Assembly: GCA_964442745.1 (NCBI GenBank)
Contig: CAYUAI010000031.1
Location: 1 to 40,555, forward strand
Source: CAYUAI01 sp964442745
GTDB taxonomy: Bacteria; Pseudomonadota; Gammaproteobacteria; S012-40
Direction of reading: 5' to 3'
Length of the DNA stretch: 40,555 nt
Part shown: in pieces, positions 24,722 through 33,654 of the stretch
Layout: every line of letters starts with the position of its first letter
Numbering within the stretch: the first letter of the stretch is position 1
Notes under the pieces: generated by a model
Database searches by the model: none
What the model saw: only the letters and a program-made list of their open reading frames with translations
What the model was told of the DNA's origin: nothing
Translations under genes and position numbers: made by a program

Positions 24722-25900
24722 TCAATTCTCATCGCGATTTTCAAACGCTAAACTACCCAATGTCAGCTTATGGTGTTTCATTGAAGCAATAAATTGATCA
24801 AATAACATATCAATATCGTGCGGCCCTGGACTCGCTTCGGGATGCCCCTGAAAACCGAACGCCGGACGATCAATAAATTGTATGCCCTGGAGCGAACCAT
24901 CAAACAAAGAACGGTGGGTCGCCATAACATGGCTTGGCAACGAGCCTTCGCTAATCGCAAACCCGTGATTCTGGCTGGTAATCATCACCCTGCCAGTGGC
25001 CAACTCTTGCACAGGATGATTCGCACCATGATGTCCAAATTTCATTTTTTCTGACGTGGCACCACCAGCGAGTCCAAGTAATTGATGGCCTAAGCAAATA
25101 CCAAATAATGGTATTTTATGCGCTAAAAATGTCTGAATCGCCGCAATGGCATACTCGCACGGTGCGGGATCGCCAGGTCCATTAGACAAAAAAACACCAT
25201 CCGGATTTTGCCGTAATACCGCTTCAGCCGGTGTCGTTGCGGGGACGACCGTCACCTTATGAGCACGATCGGCCAACAAACGCAGAATATTTCGCTTTAC
25301 GCCAAAATCATAAGCGACCACATGCAAAGTATCATAAGGCTCAATCGCCGACTGTCGATATCCATGTTCAAGATGCCAAACACCTTCTCGCCAAACATAG
25401 GGCTCGGTAGCGGTCACTTGTTTGGCTAAGTCCATGCCTGCTAATCCAGGAAAGGCATTAGCCGCGGCAATCGCCTGGTCTACATCAATCGTATCAGCGG
25501 CCACAATGCAGCCATTTTGCAGTCCTTTTTCTCTCAAAAGTCGGGTTAAACGCCGCGTATCAATACCGGCAATCGCCACCACTTGCTGCGCTAACAAATA
25601 CGCATCTAAAGATTGTTGTGATCGCCAATTGCTCGCCAACACAGGAAGATCTCTGACAACCAAACCACTAACCGCCATCGAGGCAGACTCATTATCCTCC
25701 TCATTCACACCGACGTTACCGATATGAGGATAGGTCAACGTGACAATTTGTTGAGTGTAAGAAGGGTCTGTCATTATTTCTTGGTAACCCGTCATTGCCG
25801 TATTGAAGACAACTTCACCAACGGTTTGGCCTTGGCAGCCAATTGATTCTCCCCAAAAGAGATTTCCATCCGCCAAGGCAAGTAACGCAGGTTTTCTCAA
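24722..25900 (-). CDS. carA: Carbamoyl-phosphate synthase small subunit
   Basis: Glutaminase subunit that supplies ammonia to CarB. 392 residues. The catalytic triad falls at the same numbers as E. coli: Cys269 in GICLGHQLLG, His353 and Glu355 in QGHPEASPGPHD. The N-terminal CPSase_sm domain shows GEVVFNTAMTGYQE and LTYPHIGNVG. The start is TTG 25900 with GGAGAGG six bases upstream; no in-frame ATG gives a full-length N-terminus. A three-codon ORF (ATG GAG AGG TAA, 25902-25913) overlaps that ribosome site, which could affect initiation. The pyrimidine/arginine control region should lie upstream, but I could not recognise an ARG box or PurR/PepA site. Confidence 0.97.
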   Translation of the reverse strand: MRKPALLALADGNLFWGESIGCQGQTVGEVVFNTAMTGYQEIMTDPSYTQQIVTLTYPHIGNVGVNEEDNESASMAVSGLVVRDLPVLASNWRSQQSLDAYLLAQQVVAIAGIDTRRLTRLLREKGLQNGCIVAADTIDVDQAIAAANAFPGLAGMDLAKQVTATEPYVWREGVWHLEHGYRQSAIEPYDTLHVVAYDFGVKRNILRLLADRAHKVTVVPATTPAEAVLRQNPDGVFLSNGPGDPAPCEYAIAAIQTFLAHKIPLFGICLGHQLLGLAGGATSEKMKFGHHGANHPVQELATGRVMITSQNHGFAISEGSLPSHVMATHRSLFDGSLQGIQFIDRPAFGFQGHPEASPGPHDIDMLFDQFIASMKHHKLTLGSLAFENRDEN

Positions 25901-26428
25901 ATTACCTCTCCATATCTATCCAGTTTTATTGTCTATTTTTAAAGCTAGCCATCCAGCTTAAGCAAATAGCAGATGATTGATACCAACTGGACTCAGACTA
26001 AACTTTACTGGAGCAAGATTCTACTCATCCCAAGGAGCGCTGTCCATGCACGAAGGAGAGATTTCACTCATATCGCTAATGAATTAATCCATGATCCCGA
26101 TGATTGACGGAGGAAAGGCAATCAATGACCGCCATAAGAATATCTTTCTAGCAATACAAGTTTGAGGCACATTTATACAATTTTGCAAAATTTAAACGAT
26201 TAAATCCATACACCCTAAAAAAAACTAGCAACAACATCATTAAGCGACTAACATGATGCCCAGTTTGGACATCAGGGAGCATTAATTTGGCGAGGCGTTA
26301 TCCGAAACCACTGAATGGCCAAGGCGACACGAGCAACATATCAATACTCGCTAGTTTTTCAACGATATTTCGGTACTGTCATGCCCGCTCCTAAGCTCTC
26401 ATTATCAACTAAAAGGACTTGTTGAATA
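25901..26428. other. Divergent intergenic region (528 bp)
   Basis: Between carA (minus) and the Rcp1-type response regulator (plus), so both promoters should be here. A 20-codon frame starting about 26037 reads HARRRDFTHIANELIHDPDD before a stop; it has no start or ribosome site and may be a decayed gene fragment. Nothing else is recognisable. Confidence 0.4.
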
Positions 26429-26866
26429 TTGAATGAACAATACATCTTGCTTGTTGAAGATAACCCGGATGACGAAGCACTCACCTTACGTGCGCTGAGA
26501 AAAAACAACATTAAAAATGACGTCAAAGTGGCGCGTGATGGAGTTGAGGCCCTCGCATTACTCTTACCTGAAGAACAACAAGACAGCCATCATAGCCTGC
26601 CACTACCTGCCTTAGTTTTGTTGGATTTGAATTTACCCAAAATAAATGGCTTAGAAGTACTCAGACGCTTGCGATCTGACGCAAGAACGCAACGCCTATT
26701 AGTGATCATTTTAACCTCATCGGGAGAAAGCAGGGATGTGATTAGCAGCTATGATTTCGGCGCAAATAGTTTTATTCGTAAACCCGTCGATTTTAAAGAG
26801 TTTAATGACATGGTGCGACAAATGGGACGCTACTGGCTAGAAATAAACCATCCCCCCGTACTTTAG
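26429..26866 (+). CDS. Stand-alone response regulator (Rcp1-type)
   Basis: Single-domain CheY-like receiver of 145 residues with no output domain, so it likely acts by protein contact or in a phosphorelay. The pocket is complete: Glu10-Asp11 (VEDNPDD), the phospho-acceptor Asp66 (LLDLNLPKINGLEVL), Thr96 (ILTSSGE) and Lys118-Pro119. The DNPDDE motif and extended beta3-alpha3 insertion resemble the Rcp1 family that partners with phytochrome-like or hybrid kinases. The start is TTG 26429, with AAGGA 11 bases upstream; the nearby ATG (26433) is out of frame. No kinase gene adjoins. It could share a kinase with the receiver-adaptor protein, but that is speculation. Confidence 0.9.
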   Translation: MNEQYILLVEDNPDDEALTLRALRKNNIKNDVKVARDGVEALALLLPEEQQDSHHSLPLPALVLLDLNLPKINGLEVLRRLRSDARTQRLLVIILTSSGESRDVISSYDFGANSFIRKPVDFKEFNDMVRQMGRYWLEINHPPVL

Positions 26867-26905
26867 GATACTTAGTCACTCTTTCAAAACGGCGGCTCAA
26901 ACCGA

Positions 26906-29788
26906 TTAAAAATTCAGCTCGTAGCGCGCACCAAAGGATAATGTTCTGTCTGTATAATTTCGCTTAGCTAACAACACTTCATAGCGGGCATAAGCGGATA
27001 AACCAAAGGGGAGCACAAAACTGGCGCCCGCACCGGCGGAAAAAAAGTTTCGATCCGGTGCATCGGTTGCAAAACTAAACTGGTTTTGATTAGGATCATT
27101 CACAAAACTGCCTTCGATTTTGTTATCGTTGGCTTTGTATTCGTGCTCCCAAGACAACCAAACTAAAGGTAATACCACCCCCCATGACAAAGTTTGCACC
27201 GACTGCGCTTGTCCACCGATCGAACTAATGAGTGAATTCGCACTTTGTGAATTGATGTTAACATCTAAGCCCTGCGCCCCTGTCTCGCTAAAAGCATCGA
27301 TCTTGTACGTGACGTATTCCAACCGCCCAAAAAGATTGGCCGATTGATTTTTATCACGAAAAAACTCATAACCCGCCCCGAAACTTAGGCCTTTTTGATT
27401 GCTATCCGTTTGGCTATCTGCGGTGCGATTCACATCCACATTCACATCCACTATCTCGATATTGCCGTCCGGCAATCGACGTTCATATTGATATTTATAT
27501 TTGTATTTGATACCCCGTGACATCTCATAATCATTCCGACCCGCACTGATGATACCATCAATATAAATTTTTTCTGAATAATAATACGTCCCATAGACCG
27601 CTAAACTGAAACCATTGGCCTCTAATTCACCGCCATCACTGCTGATATCCACACCACTGCGAGACACGCCGAGTGCGCCACCTATTACCACGTCAGGTTT
27701 AACTCGATAATCCGCTCCAAATGTCAATCCATAGTTATCAAACTTAAAACCATCTTCCCGGTCGGTTTCACTTTTTTCACCCGCGTTAATGCTGCCATTG
27801 ACAAAAACGCCCAAGCGGTTATCTAAAAGACCCCCATCAGGCTCCGATGCTGACAACCCATCGCTCGCCGCTAATGCCGAGGCGGGCAATAAATACGAGT
27901 ACAACTGAGACGGTATATATTTGCCATTGAGTCGAAAGGATAATTGATTCATTGATACCCCTCGAACTCCGCTACGTAGTGCGGCCAACCGGGAAGTAAT
28001 GTTACCCAATTGCTGCAAGGTCACATTCTGGCTAATTAACCGAGTCACAGCCACCTCTTCAGGGGACATCTCAGATAAAGCTTTATTTGCCTCTGAGTCT
28101 TGATTATTTCCGGAGGCCACCACAATCTCTGTGCATAAATTAAGTAAGTCTTTTTCATTGGCGTTGAGTTTTTCTTCATTGCCTTTGAGTTGTGGGCACA
28201 CCGTATCTACGGTTTTTGCCAAAGCGGCGGCGGGGGTACCGGCAGGCGCAATATTTTCCAGTCCAACCGCCAGTTTGAATACCGTCTTAGGCGCTGACTC
28301 ATCATCGCTCAGCGTCGCCGTTACTTCGTATGAACCCGGAGCCCCACCGGTTTTTAATTTAATGGAGGCAATGCCTTGGTCATCAGTCATCACCGTCACA
28401 TCATCGGAAGTGGTATCTATATCTGTATTTTCAGTGAAAAATCGCCCACCACGATCGATGGCTTCCTCATTGAGCGACCAGACAACAGCTCGATTGACAA
28501 GTACTTGTCCTCCGCCATCACGCAACTTGATCGACAGATTCTGCTTTGCATTCAAATGTAAAGTGCGAAGTTCGGCGCCAGAAATTTTATCAAACTGGGG
28601 AATAGAGTCGGTGGAGCGAGGTCGCGCCCTGCCCTTAATCACAATGGTTGTTTTATCCGCATTAATAACCGTCCCCTCGGGGTTACTTAACAGAATCCTA
28701 AAAGACTCATCTCCCTCATCGAGGTCATCGTTTTGCAACGTAAAATTAATATTTTTGGGGCCGAGTTCGCCAGCGGCCCAATTCAATATCCCGTTGCTAA
28801 AAACAACGTCGTCACCCACCGAGACAGTACCCGCCTCAATGCTAAATGCAACCGAAACAGCCTGATCCGCATTGCCTATGCGATCCACCGGAATGGTCAC
28901 TTGCCCCGAATTTTCTTCAAACTGGTACTCACCTTGCTGAAATCCCACCGCATCACTCGCATCGTTGTCTTCAATGGTAAAGGTGGCCATTTGGGGTTCA
29001 AGCCGTTGGTAAGTATCCCCAGCTTGCAAGTTCACAATCACCGTTTCGTTCTCTTCTTTTTCACTGTCGTCAACCACTTGAAATAAGATAACCGCTTCGG
29101 TTTGCCCTGCAGGGATAGTGATAGAGCGACCTAAATCGCTATAGTCGCCCCCTTCGGTCGCGCTACCACTTACCTCAAAATTAATGGTCATACCATTGGA
29201 GGCTGCTGGCGCATTGAGTTTCACAATAAACCGGGCATCGCCAACCTCCCCTTCTTTGATGTTGATACCCGCCGTAATACTGGTCGCGATCGCCGTTACC
29301 ACTACCGTACTCGTTTGTTTTACATTGATGTTTTTCTCATCATTCAAGCTATCTCGTTGAAAGCCTTGAAGATCAAATATACTCGTAAAATCTTGCTGAA
29401 ACACACCCTCGGCAAGCTGGGGGTATACATCGACGGTTACCTCCGCTTTCTCATTGGCCTCAATCGTGCCGAGATCACAAGAGGCAGAGGCAAGGCTACA
29501 AGTCCCTTGATCCGCCTGAATGGAGGCAACGTTCGCCGCCGATATCAACTGGGCCGTCAGTATAGCCAGCTCAATGGCATTATTTGAGTCATTCGTCACC
29601 GAAATATTAAAAGTAACTAACTCACCTGAGCTTGCCGTGTCAACCGCCTCCACGCCTAATACGGCAGCATTAACCGTGGAAATTAAGGTGGGGCTTGAAA
29701 AAACCAGCCAAGAAAATGTTGTAATAACACAGCTTCTATTTTTTATGGATTGTCCACATAACATGAACAACATTGTTGTGAACTTCAA
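26906..29788 (-). CDS. Autotransporter-like outer-membrane protein with Calx-beta domains
   Basis: Surface protein of about 960 residues. The start is TTG 29788, eight bases after a strong GAGGGAG site. A long signal sequence ends near Ala40-Ala42. The passenger has an N-terminal CARDB/DUF11-like domain (about 45-155), two Calx-beta domains (about 165-275 with GGDYSDLGRSITIPAGQ, and 280-385 with DDLDEGDESFRILLSNP), then a Big_1/invasin-like Ig domain (about 395-510). A helical linker leads to a C-terminal autotransporter-type beta-barrel (about 690-960). Its strands alternate aromatic residues (FDNYGLTFGADYRV, GLSFGAGYEF) and the protein ends with the terminal Phe typical of outer-membrane proteins (ARYELNF). 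The passenger may be calcium-dependent and adhesive. It is divergent from the caspase-like lipoprotein gene. Confidence 0.85.
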   Translation of the reverse strand: MKFTTMLFMLCGQSIKNRSCVITTFSWLVFSSPTLISTVNAAVLGVEAVDTASSGELVTFNISVTNDSNNAIELAILTAQLISAANVASIQADQGTCSLASASCDLGTIEANEKAEVTVDVYPQLAEGVFQQDFTSIFDLQGFQRDSLNDEKNINVKQTSTVVVTAIATSITAGINIKEGEVGDARFIVKLNAPAASNGMTINFEVSGSATEGGDYSDLGRSITIPAGQTEAVILFQVVDDSEKEENETVIVNLQAGDTYQRLEPQMATFTIEDNDASDAVGFQQGEYQFEENSGQVTIPVDRIGNADQAVSVAFSIEAGTVSVGDDVVFSNGILNWAAGELGPKNINFTLQNDDLDEGDESFRILLSNPEGTVINADKTTIVIKGRARPRSTDSIPQFDKISGAELRTLHLNAKQNLSIKLRDGGGQVLVNRAVVWSLNEEAIDRGGRFFTENTDIDTTSDDVTVMTDDQGIASIKLKTGGAPGSYEVTATLSDDESAPKTVFKLAVGLENIAPAGTPAAALAKTVDTVCPQLKGNEEKLNANEKDLLNLCTEIVVASGNNQDSEANKALSEMSPEEVAVTRLISQNVTLQQLGNITSRLAALRSGVRGVSMNQLSFRLNGKYIPSQLYSYLLPASALAASDGLSASEPDGGLLDNRLGVFVNGSINAGEKSETDREDGFKFDNYGLTFGADYRVKPDVVIGGALGVSRSGVDISSDGGELEANGFSLAVYGTYYYSEKIYIDGIISAGRNDYEMSRGIKYKYKYQYERRLPDGNIEIVDVNVDVNRTADSQTDSNQKGLSFGAGYEFFRDKNQSANLFGRLEYVTYKIDAFSETGAQGLDVNINSQSANSLISSIGGQAQSVQTLSWGVVLPLVWLSWEHEYKANDNKIEGSFVNDPNQNQFSFATDAPDRNFFSAGAGASFVLPFGLSAYARYEVLLAKRNYTDRTLSFGARYELNF

Positions 29789-30084
29789 ATCGACATCTCC
29801 CTCAAAAATACCCAATCTATATTCGTTGTTTAACTAAAAAAACACCATCCATAGAAAACGATGAATCCGACAGTTTCCATCATGATTAACTTTCGAGACG
29901 CACCTGAAACAATATGAGTTGATTAGACCTTTTCTATACCTTATGCCGCTCGTTATAGACAACGCCCACCCCCCTACGACCATCGCTGTTAACCGCAACA
30001 CTATAGCAAAAACCATAGCAAAAAGTGCATTTTTTGATCTAGCTAACGCTTTTTGCACTCATCGACATCAATAAACTGAGAAAA

Positions 30085-30133
30085 ACATATCGCCATATCA
30101 TATGTAAAAACAGCTACATAAGATATCATATGT
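30085..30133. promoter_or_regulatory. Candidate operator pair
   Basis: Two palindromes 10 bases apart: ACATAT-N9-ATATGT at 30085-30105, and the near-perfect ACATAAGATATCATATGT at 30116-30133. Both share ATATCATATG. They sit just upstream of the TATAAT at 30152, where a regulator of the caspase-like gene (or of the divergent autotransporter gene) could bind. The binding protein is unknown. Confidence 0.4.
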
Positions 30134-30151
30134 GGGTGGCTTGCATTATAC

Positions 30152-30157
30152 TATAAT
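30152..30157 (+). promoter_or_regulatory. Possible -10 box for caspase-like gene
   Basis: Perfect TATAAT hexamer facing the caspase-like gene. No good -35 hexamer lies 16-18 bases upstream, which would fit an activated promoter using the palindromes at 30085-30133. Confidence 0.35.
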
Positions 30158-30238
30158 CCTTACAATGCACTTGGGGTGGCGAAACTATCCATAGCCTCAC
30201 CTTTAAAGAAGGGTGTTAAAATACGACAATGTTTGGTT

Positions 30239-30333
30239 GCAATTCACACTGCCTCATTGTCGGCCAGCTCGGCTTGGCGAGTATCCAGGCCATACGATAC
30301 AGGTGAGATCCAACGGATGCAAGTGTGAACTGC
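30239..30333. repeat. 95-bp imperfect palindrome
   Basis: GCAATTCACACT (30239-30250) is repeated inverted as AGTGTGAACTGC (30322-30333) with one mismatch, and pairing continues inward with small gaps for about ten more bases. The middle contains a second small stem, GCCAGC-TCG-GCTTGGC. It lies in the leader of the caspase-like gene. It may be a mobile palindromic repeat or a structured 5' UTR. Confidence 0.45.
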
Positions 30334-30448
30334 ACCCGATTGTTTATTTTTTAATCGATCAAATCACATTATGCGGCACAATACTAAACGGTCAAGAAAC
30401 ACAAAACATCACACAGATATACTCGCTAATTTTTTCATAGGTCGGCTC

Positions 30449-32545
30449 ATGGTTTTTCTGTTTACATCCGGCAAGCGCTTACTATGGGCTTTATCCATAT
30501 TACTTGTCGCCGCTTGCTCATCCTCAAAACAAATATTTGATCCGAGTCAATTGGTACTGGATGACAGTCAAATGGTTCAAAACCCGGATAAGTTAATGAT
30601 TGTCGATTGCCTGTTACCTGGACAAGTCAGAAAACTCGGACAAATGACCTATCTATCACCACGCCGCCCCATCAAAACCAATGCGATTGACTGCGAAATT
30701 CGTGGCGGGGAGTATGTTGCCTTTGATCATGCCAATTATGCATCCGCGCTACGGGTTTGGTTACCGATGGCCAAAGAAGGTGATGCCAATGCCCAAGTAT
30801 ATGTGGGAGAAATTTACGAAAAAGGACTGGGCCTTTCTCCCGATTACCAAGTCGCGGCCCAATGGTACCAAAAAGCCGCCGACCAAAAACTCGCTCGCGC
30901 CCAAATTAATCTAGGATACCTCTATGAAAAAGGGCTCGGTGTCGAAAAGGATTTGACCCAAGCACTCAATTATTATCGAGCCGCCTCAGGCGTAGAGACC
31001 AGTGATGACCTGCAATTTGCATCAAGCCTCGAAGCACGCCACCAAGAAGATATAAAACAAGCCGTTGCCGGACTCAGCAGTGAAGTCTCTGAATTACAAT
31101 CTGCCGTGACAGGACTGGAAGCCGCACTCACTGAAAAACAAAAAAAGATTGAGGCACTAGAAACTCAACTAAACAAAACACAACAAAAAATCAAACGCCA
31201 ACAACAAGAAGTCAAAGACACTGAACAAGCCATGCAACAAACCCAACGGGAAATGGATGACCTAAAACAGCAACAGAAAACGCCACAAAATAACAAACTA
31301 TTAGGCCAACTTGCCCGCTTACTGAAAGCACGCAAACAAGAAATATCCGCCAAACAATTAGCCGTTGTAAGATTACAAACTACGGTTGATAAACAACGTC
31401 GCCAATTAGCGGCATTTCAAAGCGAAAATACAGTCGCCATGAATTTACCCGGCCCGACCATTGAAATCATTGATCCGCCGATGATGCTGACCCGCAGTAT
31501 CCCTACCGCTCACTTGCGGCCCATGGCCAACGAACAAGAAATTATTGGAAAAATCATTGCCCCAGCCGGCTTATTAACATTAAAAGTTAATAATAAGACA
31601 GAAATTTTACGGCAAAGCGGTCTATTTCGATCAATAATTTCTATCGATAAAGCAGAAACCTCGGTGAAAGTCATCGCCATTGACAAACAATCAAAAAAAA
31701 CGGCCTTAGAGTTTGTTCTATTGGTCAATGGCCAACCCATCCAAACGGCAGAACCCACCCCAGAAATCGAGAGTTTTATTGCCCGTAAAGATAGCCAGTT
31801 TGGCAACTATTACGGCCTAGTGATTGGCAATGACAACTATCAAAATTTGCCAAAGTTAGAAAGTGCCACCCAGGATGCAAAATCCGTAGAAAAAATATTA
31901 CGAGAAAAATATGGATTCAAAACAGCCCTCCTGCTTAATGCCAATCGTCGACAAATCTTAACCTTGCTAAATACCTTTATGCGCAAGTTAACCAGCGGTG
32001 ATAATTTGTTAATTTATTATGCTGGCCACGGACAATTAGATCGAGTCAACGACCGGGGACACTGGTTACCTGTTGATGCAGAAATAGATAATAGTGCCGA
32101 GTGGATTTCAAACATCGCATTAACCGATATCATTAATAGCATGCAAGCAAAACATGTGATCGTAATTGCCGACTCTTGTTATTCAGGTACCTTATCACGC
32201 ACCTCCTTAGCACGGGTGCCTAACATGACATCAGGGGCACTACGTACCAAATGGTTAAAGATCATGTCCAAAGTTCGCTCTCGTACCGTACTTACCTCAG
32301 GCGGACTTGAACCGGTATTAGACACCGGAGGAGACGGCAATCATTCGGTTTTTGCGAGCGCCTTTCTAGCAGCGTTACAGAATAATGATTCAATCTTAGA
32401 AGGGCATACGCTGTTCCGAGAAATTGCTCAAAATGTATCAGCGGCTTCATTAGCCCTCGGTATGGAACAAAAACCGCAATACGCTCCGATTCGGCATGCA
32501 GGGCATGAATCGGGTGATTTCTTTTTTATCCCGGAAAAGTTATAA
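30449..32545 (+). CDS. Caspase-fold (C14) lipoprotein with Sel1 repeats
   Basis: Predicted lipoprotein of 698 residues from ATG 30449: a hydrophobic signal ends in LVAAC (Cys23). The upstream in-frame ATG at 30371 would bury this signal. Two Sel1 repeats follow at about 112-180 (AQVYVGEIYEKGLGL, AQINLGYLYEKGLGV), then a long coiled coil at about 208-325 rich in Gln/Lys/Glu. A linker domain comes next, and a caspase-like peptidase domain at about 450-695 has the catalytic dyad His527 (YYAGHG) and Cys577 (IADSCYSG). Such bacterial caspase homologues cleave after basic residues in known cases; the specificity here is unknown. The lipoprotein anchor puts the protease in the periplasm or on the outer membrane, which is notable for a caspase fold. 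Confidence 0.87.
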   Translation: MVFLFTSGKRLLWALSILLVAACSSSKQIFDPSQLVLDDSQMVQNPDKLMIVDCLLPGQVRKLGQMTYLSPRRPIKTNAIDCEIRGGEYVAFDHANYASALRVWLPMAKEGDANAQVYVGEIYEKGLGLSPDYQVAAQWYQKAADQKLARAQINLGYLYEKGLGVEKDLTQALNYYRAASGVETSDDLQFASSLEARHQEDIKQAVAGLSSEVSELQSAVTGLEAALTEKQKKIEALETQLNKTQQKIKRQQQEVKDTEQAMQQTQREMDDLKQQQKTPQNNKLLGQLARLLKARKQEISAKQLAVVRLQTTVDKQRRQLAAFQSENTVAMNLPGPTIEIIDPPMMLTRSIPTAHLRPMANEQEIIGKIIAPAGLLTLKVNNKTEILRQSGLFRSIISIDKAETSVKVIAIDKQSKKTALEFVLLVNGQPIQTAEPTPEIESFIARKDSQFGNYYGLVIGNDNYQNLPKLESATQDAKSVEKILREKYGFKTALLLNANRRQILTLLNTFMRKLTSGDNLLIYYAGHGQLDRVNDRGHWLPVDAEIDNSAEWISNIALTDIINSMQAKHVIVIADSCYSGTLSRTSLARVPNMTSGALRTKWLKIMSKVRSRTVLTSGGLEPVLDTGGDGNHSVFASAFLAALQNNDSILEGHTLFREIAQNVSAASLALGMEQKPQYAPIRHAGHESGDFFFIPEKL

Positions 32546-32580
32546 AACAAACCGACAGGCATAAGCAAAGCAGTCCCCTT

Positions 32581-32760
32581 AGGAATAGGCATGTAATAAC
32601 TTCCCTGCTTGGCGCCCAGATTGGGTTTGTATTCGTTCGTTCTGAGTGAACAAAAATGCAGGAATAGTCGTTCTATTTCGAGCTTTTGTGATGGAAGAAC
32701 GGGCGAAGACAAGCGGAAGATAGGAGGCGAAACCGGGAAGTTATTGTGTGCCCATTCCCT
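32581..32760. repeat. 180-bp palindromic, MITE-like element
   Basis: The whole 180-bp gap between the caspase-like gene (+) and the WYL gene (-) is one long imperfect palindrome. Arms of about 88 bases align end to end: AATAACTTCCC at 32595-32605 matches inverted at 32735-32745, then TTCG-N2-CGTTCT and ACAAAA blocks match toward the centre near 32666-32675. No ORF of its own. It could fold as a long RNA hairpin on either strand. It fits a miniature inverted-repeat element or a repetitive intergenic palindrome, doubling as a convergent terminator. Confidence 0.65.
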
Positions 32761-32766
32761 ACCCAA

Positions 32767-33456
32767 TTAGTCCTCGGTTGCTTGTTTCACTCTGGCAATT
32801 AAATCAGATAACGTGCGGCCTCGGGTCAGCGGGTAATGCACTTCGCTGATCTGCTGATCGACAATTCGATCTAAGCGAAAGTGACGAAAATCATCGCGAC
32901 TTTCACACCAGGCACCTAACACCCACACTGAGCGCCAGAAAAACAAACCTAAAGGCCAAACAACTCGTTGACTTAGTACCCCATCCGCTCGCTGATACGT
33001 CATGTTAATTTTTTGTTTTTTATTGATCGCGTCTCTTAGTACACTCATCATATCCGCCACTTTCGTGGAAATCTGAGTGGCCGGCGAAAATAAGCTCACG
33101 GTACTCAAATATTGGCTTAACTCGGTAGGTAATACCGATTCTATTTTGCGCATGGCTTGATCTGCCGCTTTCGCTAAACCCACGTCAGCCCAACTGCTCA
33201 CCAGACTCGCTCCTAAAACCAATGCCGTTAATTCTTCTTGGTTAAACATCAAGGGCGGTAAATCGTAGCCATACCGCAGCGCATAGCCAATACCCGCCTC
33301 CCCCTCAATATGCACCCCGGTCGCCATTAAATCGCGCATATCACGATAAATGGTTCTTTCCGACACTTCCAATTGCTCAGCTAACCATTTAGCTGTCGTT
33401 ACCTGGCGAGTTCTTAAATATTGAATAATTTGAAATAATCGATCTGCCCGACGCAT
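32767..33456 (-). CDS. WYL-domain HTH transcriptional regulator
   Basis: DeoR-like winged-helix regulator of the YafY/PafC type, 229 residues. The N-terminal helix-turn-helix (about 2-55) includes WLAEQLEVSERTIYRDMRDL. The C-terminal WYL-like domain (about 130-215) reads VVWPLGLFFWRSVWVLGAWCE and FRHFRLDRI, with WVL in place of the eponymous WYL. These regulators bind small molecules or nucleic acid and often respond to DNA damage or control defence genes. It has no obvious operon partner: the next minus-strand gene upstream (DUF2892) is 198 bp away. No operator could be assigned. Confidence 0.88.
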   Translation of the reverse strand: MRRADRLFQIIQYLRTRQVTTAKWLAEQLEVSERTIYRDMRDLMATGVHIEGEAGIGYALRYGYDLPPLMFNQEELTALVLGASLVSSWADVGLAKAADQAMRKIESVLPTELSQYLSTVSLFSPATQISTKVADMMSVLRDAINKKQKINMTYQRADGVLSQRVVWPLGLFFWRSVWVLGAWCESRDDFRHFRLDRIVDQQISEVHYPLTRGRTLSDLIARVKQATED

Positions 33457-33654
33457 GTCTGCGACTAGGCTTCGCTATGATTAGGGATCGTCATTTAAAA
33501 GTGAACACCTCAGCTAAACTCCTTTAAAATATAAAAATGGTGATTGTTGATGAGATGATTTGAATTGTACAACATGACAACTGACAGCCTGGTGTCAGTA
33601 GACAAAAATCACCGGCCCCCATTCCTTATCCACTATCGTTTTATGTAAAATATA

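Larger units (their letters stand above)
29789..30448. other. Divergent intergenic region (about 660 bp)
   Basis: Separates the autotransporter gene from the caspase-like gene. It holds a pair of palindromes (30085-30133), a TATAAT box (30152-30157) and a 95-bp palindromic element (30239-30333), described separately. A 74-codon ORF on the minus strand (29834-30058) has no ribosome site and no family resemblance. The 5' untranslated region of the caspase-like gene would be nearly 290 bases if the TATAAT is used. Confidence 0.5.

Noticed and set aside
26037..26096. Open stretch reading ARRRDFTHIANELIHDPDD
   Set aside because: Looks protein-like, but has no start or ribosome site and is only about 20 codons long; too little to call a gene remnant.
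28131..28865. 244-codon ORF antisense to the autotransporter gene
   Set aside because: Low-complexity Ser/Thr/Val text, no ribosome site and no family resemblance; it mirrors the real gene's codon bias on the other strand.
29834..30058. 74-codon minus-strand ORF between the autotransporter and caspase-like genes
   Set aside because: No ribosome site or homology pattern; the region is better explained as control DNA.
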